Source: Bradyrhizobium sp. CSA207
GTDB lineage: Bacteria > Pseudomonadota > Alphaproteobacteria > Rhizobiales > Xanthobacteraceae
Direction: 5' to 3'
NCBI RefSeq assembly: GCF_029051685.1
Contig: NZ_JAACFT010000025.1
Coordinates: forward strand, 62,001-126,000
DNA length: 64,000 bases
Position numbers and translations under genes: made by a program
Shown: in pieces, positions 44,984 to 53,600 of the stretch
Layout of the letters: every line of letters starts with the position of its first letter
How positions within the stretch are numbered: the stretch's first letter is position 1
The notes under the pieces: generated by a model
What the model saw: the letters and a program-made list of their open reading frames with translations, nothing else
Told to the model about the DNA's origin: nothing
The model's database searches: none

Positions 44984-45717
44984 GGCCTCACCTCAGTCAC
45001 ATCCGGTGTCGGCTTCTTGCGGCGGATCAGCCACCACACGCCGGCGAGATCCATGATCCCGATCCACAGCCGGTCGAAGAAGCCGTAATTTGAGACGCCG
45101 GAATGGCGCGGCCGGTCGATCACGTCGACATAAGCGATCTCGTAACCTTCACGGCGAACCAGTGCCGGAAGGAAGCGATGTAACCCGTCGAAATAGGGCA
45201 TTGTCAGGAAGACCTCGCGCGGGAACGCCTTCAGCCCGCAGCCGGTGTCGCGCGTGCCGTCCTTCAGGATCGCGTTGCGGACGCCATTCGCCACCCGCGA
45301 CTGGAATTTCTTGAAGCCGGTATCCTTGCGCCCGACGCGTTGCCCGGCGGCGAGACCGACGCGCCCCGCTCCCTGCTCGACCGCGGCGATCAGGTCCGGC
45401 AGGAAGGCCGGATTGTTCTGGCCGTCGCCGTCGAGCGTGGCCACGATCGCGCCGCGCGCTGCGCGCACGCCACTGCGGACCGCGGCGGACTGGCCGGTCG
45501 ATCTGGCGTGGCGAAGCTGACGCAGATTGTCCCGCTGCTGCATGATCCCGGCGAGACGTTCGCCGGTCGCATCGGTCGAGCCGTCGTTGACGTAGATGAT
45601 CTCGTAGGCCCAGCGGCCGTCGAGCGCCGCACCGATCTCCGCGATCAGAGGCGCGATGTTATCGGCTTCGTTGCGCACGGGAACGACGATGGAAACCGAA
45701 GGCTGGGACGACGACAA
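44980..45717 (-). CDS. Family 2 glycosyltransferase (polyprenyl-phosphate sugar synthase-like)
   Basis: A 245-residue GT2 enzyme of the DPM1/ArnC class that would transfer a sugar from a nucleotide donor to polyprenyl phosphate. SVSIVVPVRNEADNIAPLIA, EIIYVNDGSTDATGERLAGI, the DxD-type ATLDGDGQNNPAFLPDLIAA and GLKAFPREVFLTMPYFDGLH are present; no membrane helices are evident at the C-terminus, so LAB_N may provide them. The best start is TTG at 45717; no ATG fits without invading the PAP2 gene. Confidence 0.88.
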   Translation of the reverse strand: MSSSQPSVSIVVPVRNEADNIAPLIAEIGAALDGRWAYEIIYVNDGSTDATGERLAGIMQQRDNLRQLRHARSTGQSAAVRSGVRAARGAIVATLDGDGQNNPAFLPDLIAAVEQGAGRVGLAAGQRVGRKDTGFKKFQSRVANGVRNAILKDGTRDTGCGLKAFPREVFLTMPYFDGLHRFLPALVRREGYEIAYVDVIDRPRHSGVSNYGFFDRLWIGIMDLAGVWWLIRRKKPTPDVTEVRP

Positions 45718-45781
45718 ATCGAAATCTCGTGGTTGGAATTGGCCTGCCCCGGGGAACCGGGGCCCCGGCAGGCAGCCGCTT

Positions 45782-46627
45782 TTATGGGGCCGATGCCCCG
45801 TGGGCAACCCTTTTGAGGCGGCCCGCGAGCGGCCCCGGAAGCGCCACGATGGTGCCGTCGGCGCGGATGGTAAAGCCGAGCCTTCGGGCCGCAAACCAGT
45901 ACCGGACCGCCATGGCGCCGACCATGCCGACCAGGGCGCCGGCCACCACGTCGCTCGGATGGTGCGCAAGCAGCACCAGCCGCGTCAGCAGGATCACGAT
46001 TGCGTAGGTGAACATGAACACGCGCAGCCGCGGCCACAGTGCGGACACCGCAACCGCCAGTGCGAAGGCCGTCACCGCGTGCCCGGATGGCAGACTGGCA
46101 TAAGCTCCCGTTCCCTCGAACGGTATGAAGTTGAACGGATTGGCCTGCCCGCCGACGAACGGACGCCCGCGGCCGACGAGATATTTCAGGATCTCGGCGA
46201 CGAACACGGGGACGGCAACGGACAGAAACATGAATTGCAGCCGGGTGCCGAGGCCGAGCAGGAGCGTACGGTGGATGCCGTGCAAGCTGGCCGCAACAAG
46301 GGCCACGGCCACGAGCATCAGGCCCAGCACCGAGAGCACGTACTCGTCCCTGCCGAAATCGGTGAGGATGCGGATCGGCCACAGCCCAGGCGTGCCACGC
46401 GCCGGCATCAACTGGATCTCGGTGCGGTCGAACGCGACCATGAGCGCGATGACCAGCGCCGCGCCCGCCATGCTGAGCCACAGCGAATGCCGCGCCAGCT
46501 TCCGCGCGGCCTCGGCACGGCGCGAATGCGATGGCGTGCGCACCAGCTGCGCGAGCGCACTCCGGGATACCGCGAGCAATTGCGCGGGATAGCTCGCGCG
46601 CGGCGAGATGTCGCTGGATGCCGACAT
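45782..46627 (-). CDS. PAP2-family membrane phosphatase
   Basis: A 281-residue integral membrane protein with six hydrophobic segments and the PAP2 motifs KYLVGRGRPF, SLPSGHAVTAFALAVA and RLVLLAHHPSDVVAGALVG. The family dephosphorylates lipid phosphates such as undecaprenyl diphosphate, phosphatidylglycerol phosphate or the lipid A 1/4' phosphates. Starts 2 bp after the GT39 stop. Context favours a lipid A or lipid-carrier phosphatase; the ATG at 46627 is chosen and an upstream Arg-rich extension is ignored. Confidence 0.88.
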   Translation of the reverse strand: MSASSDISPRASYPAQLLAVSRSALAQLVRTPSHSRRAEAARKLARHSLWLSMAGAALVIALMVAFDRTEIQLMPARGTPGLWPIRILTDFGRDEYVLSVLGLMLVAVALVAASLHGIHRTLLLGLGTRLQFMFLSVAVPVFVAEILKYLVGRGRPFVGGQANPFNFIPFEGTGAYASLPSGHAVTAFALAVAVSALWPRLRVFMFTYAIVILLTRLVLLAHHPSDVVAGALVGMVGAMAVRYWFAARRLGFTIRADGTIVALPGPLAGRLKRVAHGASAP

Positions 46628-46628
46628 C

Positions 46629-48371
46629 CTACTCGGTACCTTCCGAGCGGAAGATCGAGATCGAGATCGCGCGCCCTTGCGAGAAATTATAGCCATCGAT
46701 GCGCGCGCCGACCTTGTAGCGCAGCCCGGTCGCCTCGGCGCGCTGCACGAAGCTGCGCTCCGAGCGCTGCTCGATCAGCGCGAAGCGGCAGCTTCCTTGC
46801 CGCAGGAAGTCCGCTGCGCCCGACCCATCGGTGAGCAGCGTCGAGGTGCCGGTCAGGAACACCAGGCTCGGCTCGTGATAACCGGCCGATGCCGCCTTCG
46901 GCCCGACGCAGGTGACGCTGCGCAGGGCGCGCGCGATCTCGATGCTCGGAAACAGCGGGATCAACGAGGGCAGCACGATTCCGTAGATCGCCACCGCCAG
47001 CATCAGGGCAGCGACCAGCGCGTTGAGCAGCGAGCGCTCGGCGCGGTTGTTGTCGTGCAGCCACCAGGCGAACAGTCCGAAGATCAGCGACGCCGCGATG
47101 AACGGCCAGGCCACGAAGGCAGGCTGCCGCGTCAGCATGACCGCGCCCACCACCGCGATGATCGAACCGCCTGCCGGGATCGCGAACCACCAGGCCGAGC
47201 CGCGCATCAGCCAGGACCACGACAGCACGCGCCGCTCCAGCGCGCCGGCGGTGAGGATCGCGATCGCCGGATAGAGCGGCAGCACGTAATGCGGCAACTT
47301 GGTCAGCACCGCTTCGAACACGATCCAGGACGGGACCAGCCACGCCAGCAGGAATTGCGCACCGGGCTCGCGCCGCGCGCGCCACACCGCCGGCGCCGCC
47401 ATCGCCGCGAGCGGCGCGCCCGGCCAGAACGTGATCCAGAACAGCGCCAGGTAAAGTCCGGGCGGCGCGCCGTGGGATTCCTGGGCGCCGATCTTGCTCA
47501 GCATGTCGCCGCCGACGGAATCGGCGAAGAAGGCATCGCCCGCGCGCCAGAAGATCGCGACGAACCAGGGCAGCACCAGCACCAGCATCCACATCAGGCC
47601 CCAGACCGGGCGCAGCTTCCACAGCCAGGACGCATCGCGGTCCTGGATTGCGAGCGCGACGATGGTCAGGCCTGCGAACATCAGGATCAGCGGCCCCTTG
47701 ATCAGGATGCCGACGGCCAGCGCGGTCCAGAAGATCGCGGGCCAGCTCCAGGGCGGATGTGTCTCGTCCTCGGCACGCTGCCAGGACAGATAGGCCCGCG
47801 CCATCGCCCCCATCGCCGCGACCACGCAGAACAGCAGCATCGCATCGGTCTTGGCGAGCCGTGCCTCGACGCCGAGCAGCACCGAGGCGGACATCATCAG
47901 CGCCGCCAGCACCGCGGCGCGGCGCGTGACGAAGCCGAGCGCGGCCCAATAGGTCATGAGCACGGCGCCGGTCGCACCAATCAGCGACGGCAGCCGATAG
48001 ACCCAGATCCGCAATTCGGCCCGAGGCAGCCCCAGCGCCGAAGCGGTTTCGACGGCAGCCGATTGCAGCCAGTAGATGCCGACCGGCTTCTTGTAGCGGA
48101 CGTCCTCCTGGAAGCGGATGTCGACATAATCGCCGCTCTCGACCATCTGCTTGGTGGCCTGCGCAAAGCGCGCCTCGTCGCGGTCGATCGGCGGGATGGT
48201 GAAGAAGCCCGGCAGGAACAGCAGCAGCGCGCAGAGCATCAGAAAGCCGACGGCGCGGGCATGGCTGGCCGTGACGAAGTCGAGCATGAGCACGAGCCGA
48301 CTGCCCGGATTCACGGGCGATTTCGGCTCTCGCGGTGCGCCAAAACGGGGGCGTGGGTAGGTCTCGGCCAT
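46629..48371 (-). CDS. ArnT-like family 39 glycosyltransferase
   Basis: A 580-residue integral membrane protein with about 12 helices of the PMT/ArnT superfamily, which moves a sugar from a polyprenyl-phosphate carrier to a lipid or protein acceptor. The first periplasmic loop has PPIDRDEARFAQATKQMVES with the catalytic-type Asp-Glu, KKPVGIYWLQ and, later, TKLPHYVLPLYPAIAILTAG. First gene of the GT39-PAP2-GT2-LAB_N operon, which looks like a complete pathway for adding a hexose, uronic acid or aminosugar to lipid A on the outer face of the inner membrane. Confidence 0.9.
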   Translation of the reverse strand: MAETYPRPRFGAPREPKSPVNPGSRLVLMLDFVTASHARAVGFLMLCALLLFLPGFFTIPPIDRDEARFAQATKQMVESGDYVDIRFQEDVRYKKPVGIYWLQSAAVETASALGLPRAELRIWVYRLPSLIGATGAVLMTYWAALGFVTRRAAVLAALMMSASVLLGVEARLAKTDAMLLFCVVAAMGAMARAYLSWQRAEDETHPPWSWPAIFWTALAVGILIKGPLILMFAGLTIVALAIQDRDASWLWKLRPVWGLMWMLVLVLPWFVAIFWRAGDAFFADSVGGDMLSKIGAQESHGAPPGLYLALFWITFWPGAPLAAMAAPAVWRARREPGAQFLLAWLVPSWIVFEAVLTKLPHYVLPLYPAIAILTAGALERRVLSWSWLMRGSAWWFAIPAGGSIIAVVGAVMLTRQPAFVAWPFIAASLIFGLFAWWLHDNNRAERSLLNALVAALMLAVAIYGIVLPSLIPLFPSIEIARALRSVTCVGPKAASAGYHEPSLVFLTGTSTLLTDGSGAADFLRQGSCRFALIEQRSERSFVQRAEATGLRYKVGARIDGYNFSQGRAISISIFRSEGTE

Positions 48372-48421
48372 CGGTTCCGCTTACGCTGAAACCGCCATCG
48401 CGACAACCGCTTGAGGCAGGG

Positions 48422-50614
48422 TCATTGAATTCGAATGACAACTGTGTCCGCGGCGCCCGTGGCGTCGATCACGGTCAGGCGGGCAAAGCCGGGACCGGGC
48501 GGATCGATCAAGCGCTGGCGGCGTCCGTCGATCTCGCCGAGCGACGTGCCGTTAACCAAAATGGTCATCGGCAAAACCCCGCCGGCGACCTTGACGGGCA
48601 TGGCGGCCGCCTCGAATCCGCTCGAGCGATCGACGTCTATCCGGGAACCGTTGAGCGGGAACTGGATGTGCAGGGCCTGCTCGCCCCCGGTCCTGACCAG
48701 TTCGCCCACCGGACGGAACCGCTTCAGCGGCAACGGCAGCTTCGCATTGCTGGCGACCAGAGTGCCCTTCGGCGGCTTCGGCAGCGGCACGAGCGTTTTG
48801 CCGGTCCGGGCAAAGGCATCGAACAGAATGGGTGCGGCGGCCACGCGGCCGATCAAGCCCGGAACCGGCGCACCGTCGGGCCGGCCAACCCAGACGCCGA
48901 CGGTTATGCGGCCGTCGAACCCGACCGACCAGGCGTCGCGGTAGCCGTAGGAGGTACCGGTCTTGAAGGCGATGCGGTTATGCGCAGCGTTTTCCGGCGG
49001 CGGTGTGCCGAGCAGCACGTTGCCGACCTGCCAGGCCGGAACCTGGTCGAGCAGCCGCAGCGGGTCGCGCGCGTCTTTGTCCGCCATGACCTCGCGCAGC
49101 GGCCTCGTGCTGCCGAGCCGGGCGAAACCGGTATAGAGCTGAACCAGGTCCTGGAGGCTCACGCCGACGCCGCCGAGGCCCATGGCAAGCCCCGGCGCCT
49201 CGTCCTTCGGCAAGACCAGATTGCCGCCCGCCTGCCGCAACCGCGACGCCAGCCGGCTCGCGCCGACGCGGTCGAGCAGCACAATGGCAGGCACGTTCAG
49301 CGACATCTGCAGCGCCTTCTTCACCGGCACCGTGCCCTGGAATGTCATGTCGAAATTTTCCGGCGCGTAGGAGCCGAAGCGGACCGGACGGTCGTCGATC
49401 AGGCTTTCGGGGTGGACAAAGCCGTCCTCGAAGGCCAGCCCGTAGATAAAGGGCTTCAGGGTCGAACCCGGCGAGCGGATGGCGCGGGTCATGTCGACCT
49501 GTCCTGCCCGGCGCTCGTCGAAATAATCGGCCGAGCCGACGCGGGCGAGCACGTCGCCGCTCTCATTGTCGACGACGATGATGCCGACCGAGATGTTCGG
49601 ACCCAGCGCAATGGCGCGGTCGCGCGCCAGCGGCTCGAGCACCTTCTGGAGATTGGCGTCAAGCGTCAGCTTGATGACCGGCGTATCCTTGACGGTCGAA
49701 AGTGCGCTGTCGGAAGCATGCGGCGCCAGGATCGGCATCGGCTTGCGCAACTTCGGCACCGGAACGGCCTTGGCCTGCCTCGCGTCTTCAAGACTGACCT
49801 GATGCTCCTCGACCATGCGGTCGAGCACGCGGTCACGCGCCTTGCGCGCGGCGTCGGGATAACGATCGAGCCTGCGCGTCTCCGGCGATTGCGGCAGCGC
49901 GACCAGCAGTGCGGCTTCGGCGAGCGACAGCCGTTTCGGCTCCTTGCCGAGATAGGCGATCGAGGCGGCGCGGATGCCTTCGAGATTGCCGCCGTAAGGC
50001 GCCAGCGCGAGATAGAGATCGAGAATCTGCTCCTTGCTCAAGCTGCGCTCGATTTCGATCGCACGCACGATCTGCCGCAGCTTTGCATAGAGCGAGCGCT
50101 GCCGCCGCGGCTCCATCAGCCGCGCGAGCTGCATGGTGATGGTCGAGCCGCCAGAGACGATATGGCCGCTTGTTGTGAGTTGCAACGCGGCCCGCCCGAG
50201 CGCCAGCGGGTCGATACCATCATGGGCGTAGAAGCGCTGGTCTTCATAGGCGAGCAGCAGCTTCAGATAGCTCGGATCGACATTCGCCTTGGCATCGACC
50301 TGCAACCGCCAGCGGCCGTCCGCCATGGCATAGGCGCGCAGCAGTTTTCCGTTGCGGTCGATGATGGTGGTGGAAACGGCGCGGGCTTCGTCGAGCGGCA
50401 GCGGGCCGAGCGAGTAAACCCAGGCGACGAAGGCGACGATAGCGAGAATGAATGTGAGCGCGGCGGCAGAGAGGACAGGACGCCCCCCGCCCCTTGCTCC
50501 GTCATGGCCGGGCTTGACCCGGCCATCCACGTCTTTGCCAGTTGAGTGCGCGTCCGTGGATGCCCGGGACAAGCCCGGGCATGACGACTGTGTGTGTGGC
50601 TCCGCTTCGTTCAT
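48422..50614 (-). CDS. pbpC: Penicillin-binding protein 1C
   Basis: Bifunctional class A PBP of up to 730 residues. The N-terminal anchor (AAALTFILAIVAFVAWVYSL) is at 50-69, the transglycosylase at about 75-250 (AYEDQRFYAHDGIDPLALGR, GGSTITMQLARLMEPR), the transpeptidase SxxK serine in SPGSTLKPF near 380 and KTG in AFKTGTSYGYRDAWS near 549, then the PBP1C-specific C-terminal domain. Residues about 11-39 are encoded by a genomic repeat (50500-50586), so the authentic start may be internal; the ATG at 50614 is the first available. It follows the macroglobulin gene by 27 bp, the widespread pbpC-yfhM pairing. Confidence 0.93.
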   Translation of the reverse strand: MNEAEPHTQSSCPGLSRASTDAHSTGKDVDGRVKPGHDGARGGGRPVLSAAALTFILAIVAFVAWVYSLGPLPLDEARAVSTTIIDRNGKLLRAYAMADGRWRLQVDAKANVDPSYLKLLLAYEDQRFYAHDGIDPLALGRAALQLTTSGHIVSGGSTITMQLARLMEPRRQRSLYAKLRQIVRAIEIERSLSKEQILDLYLALAPYGGNLEGIRAASIAYLGKEPKRLSLAEAALLVALPQSPETRRLDRYPDAARKARDRVLDRMVEEHQVSLEDARQAKAVPVPKLRKPMPILAPHASDSALSTVKDTPVIKLTLDANLQKVLEPLARDRAIALGPNISVGIIVVDNESGDVLARVGSADYFDERRAGQVDMTRAIRSPGSTLKPFIYGLAFEDGFVHPESLIDDRPVRFGSYAPENFDMTFQGTVPVKKALQMSLNVPAIVLLDRVGASRLASRLRQAGGNLVLPKDEAPGLAMGLGGVGVSLQDLVQLYTGFARLGSTRPLREVMADKDARDPLRLLDQVPAWQVGNVLLGTPPPENAAHNRIAFKTGTSYGYRDAWSVGFDGRITVGVWVGRPDGAPVPGLIGRVAAAPILFDAFARTGKTLVPLPKPPKGTLVASNAKLPLPLKRFRPVGELVRTGGEQALHIQFPLNGSRIDVDRSSGFEAAAMPVKVAGGVLPMTILVNGTSLGEIDGRRQRLIDPPGPGFARLTVIDATGAADTVVIRIQ
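50500..50586. repeat. Genomic inverted-repeat element inside the start of pbpC
   Basis: Two imperfect arms of about 37 bp, CGTCATGGCCGGGCTTGACC and the following GGCCATCCACGT at 50500-50532, and CGTCCGTGGATGCCCGGGAC then AAGCCCGGGCATGACG at 50551-50586, face each other across a short middle. This 'catgcccgggc' family is one of the commonest dispersed repeats in Bradyrhizobium. Here it is read in frame by pbpC. Confidence 0.85.
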
Positions 50615-50641
50615 ACCACTCAGCTCAAATTTGCGCCCAGC

Positions 50642-53600
50642 TCACTTCGTCGCCCGCACCTCGACGGTGCCCGTCCCAGTGCGCCCGTAGCGCGAAGGGT
50701 TGTACATGTCCTCGACATAGGCCTGCGGCAGCACATATTTGCCGGGCGAGACCGCACGCACGACATAGGCGACGGTGAACACCGATTTGGAGTCCGAGGC
50801 ACGATCGACCGCCGCGGTGAAGCGGTCGTCACGGAACTCGGTATCCTCCGGCTCCTCGCCATCCTCGATCCAGTCCAGCGTGCCGCTGTCCCCGGACGAG
50901 ACCAGCTTTGGATTGTCGATCTCGAGGCCGGCCGGCAGATAATCGGACACCATGATGTGCCCGTACTCCGGCTTGGCCTCGGTGATCTTCAGCACCACCG
51001 CAAAACGATCATTCTGCTTGACCTTGCTGATGTCGGCTGGCTTGCCGCCGAGCGTGAAGTAGCTGCGCTCGATCTTGAAGCCATTCGAAGCCGCCGGCTC
51101 CGGCGTCACCGGCGAGCCCGAGACCGAGACCACCGCCTGCACCGGCGCGTCACCGGTGTTGGTGATCTTCAGCGGCTTGCCGTCCAGCGTCGCGGCCTTG
51201 TAGCTGCGGTACAGTGCAGTCTTGACCGGCTGCCCATCGATCTCCATGGACAGGTTCTCCTTCGCGAGCGCGCGTGCGGCCAGCACCAGCCACGCATTCT
51301 CCTGCGTGGAGGTGTAGGGCGTCAGCCCGCGCGCGGTTTCCACCCGCGACACGGCCTGCGTCAGTGTCGCCCTCGGCGCGTTGCCTTCGCTGGCGAGCGA
51401 AACCAGTGCTGCGGCGTCGCGGAGCTGCGAGCCGTAATCGGTGCGGCCGAACTCCAACACCGGTTTTGGCGCGAGCGAGTCGAGGGCTGCGCCATAGACG
51501 CGTTCGGCGCGGTTGCGGTCGCCGACCAGTGCGAGCGCCGCCGCGAGCTGCGATTTCGCGATCGGTGTTGCCAAGTTGCTCAGCTTGGTGTCCGCGAGAT
51601 AGCGGAGGTCGCCGATCGGCGCTGCGCCATTGCGGGCGAGCACGTAGAGGCCGTAGGCGAGATCGCGGCCGCCGTCCTTTTCCGGCTCGTTGCCGTTAAC
51701 GACCGAGTTGCGGATGCGGTCGAGCGCGTTCTTGAACAGCACGTCCGGCACCACAAAGCCCTTTTCACGGGCGCGGGTCAGGAAGTCCGTGACGTAGGCA
51801 TCCAGCCAGGCATCATCGCCGCCGGCCGACCACAGGCCGAACGAGCCGTTCGAGCCCTGGCGCGCCAGAAGCCGCTCGATCGCATCGCGGATGCGGCTAT
51901 CGACCTCGGTGTCCATCGCCAGATGCGCGCCGGCCGCAAGCTCGTTGACATAGAGCAGCGGCATGGCGCGGCTGGTGATCTGTTCCGAGCAGCCATAGGG
52001 ATAGCGGTCGAGCGCTTTCAGGATCGTCGCGGCATCGAGCGCGGTCGACAGACTCGCCGAGACCGAGACGCTGCCGGTTCCCGGCACGAGGTCAGAGAAC
52101 ATGTCCGAGGTCAGCGTCAGGCTCTCGCCCTTCGCCAGCGTCCGGATCGAGCGCCGGGCCAGCACCTGCGTCGCCGCCTTGACGTCGAACGCATAGTGGC
52201 GGGCGAGCGTAAGGCCGTTCGGTCCTTTGATGTCGACATCGAGCGTCGCCTGCCCCGCCGCGGTCGCATCGATTGCGAGCGAGAACGAGTTGCGCTGCTT
52301 GGCGGCGAGCTTGACGGTGGTCGCGGGATTGCCAGTCATCTTCACCGGGCCGCCCGTGCTCACGTTGATGACGTAGTCGCCGGCCTGGCCCTCGACATTG
52401 TCGATCTCGAGATTGACCGTGCCGCGGTCGCCGTTGAGCAGGAAGCGCGGCAAGGTCGTGGTCAGCACCACGGGATCGCGGATCACGACATCGGTGTTGG
52501 CGCGGCCGAGCTTGGTCGCGGTCCACGCCACCGCCATCACGCGCGCGGTGCCGGCAAACTCCGGAATATCGAAGCTCACCTCTGCGGCGCCGTCAGCGCC
52601 GACCGTGACGATGCCCGAATAGAGCGCGAGCGGCTTTTGCGCGGGCGGCGAGCCCTGCAATTCGCCAGCACCCGCATCGCCGCCGGATTTGATCTGGCCG
52701 CGCGTGCCGGACATGCCGTCGATGAGTTGCCCATAGAGATCGCGGATCTCGGCGCTCAGCCGGCGCTGGCCGACATAGTAATCATCCGGCGCCGGCGGCT
52801 TGTAGTTGGTGAGATTGAGAATGCCGACATCGACTGCGGCGATGACGATCTTGGCGTCTTCGCCCGGATTGAGCCCGTCGACCTTGACCGGGATCTTCAG
52901 CATCGCGTTCGGCCGGATCAGTGCCGGCGGCGTCAGCTTCACGGCCAGCGTGCGGGTCTGCTTGTCGATACCGAACCATTTGAGGCCGATGGCGCGGCCC
53001 GGCATGCGCTGGGCGGCGGCATCGAGCGGCCGGCGCAGTGTTGCCACTACATAGGCGCCGGTGCCCCAGTCCTTGCCGACGGGGATCTTGACCTGCGCGG
53101 TGCCTTCCTTGACGTCGATGGTCTGCGTCGTCAGCAGACGATCGCCGAGCACGTTGATGGTGAGCTTGCCGGGGCTACGGACATTGACCGACACCGTCAT
53201 GGTGTCGCCGGAGGCGTATTGCGGCCTGTCGATCGAGGTCTCCAGGAGATCCGGCGTGTCGGCGCTGCCGTCGGAATACCAGCCGACGTCGAACTGCACC
53301 GAAGTCACCGGGCCGTCCGCATCGTTCGACTTGACGTCGAGCCGGTAGCGGCCGGGTCGCGGCGCCAGCGAGATGCGCGCCGGCTTGTCGGCGGCGACCG
53401 TGACGTCACCGTCGGCAACGCGCGAGGTCGACTTGACCGGCTCGTACTCCCAGTAATTGTTCTGGCGATACCACTGATAGCGCGACTCCATCTTCAGGAG
53501 CTCGTAGCGCAGGCCGTCGCGGGGCAGCGTCTTGCCCTCAGGCGAGACGAACAGGACGTCGAACTCCGCCTTGTCGCCTTCTGCAACGTTCTTGTCGCCG

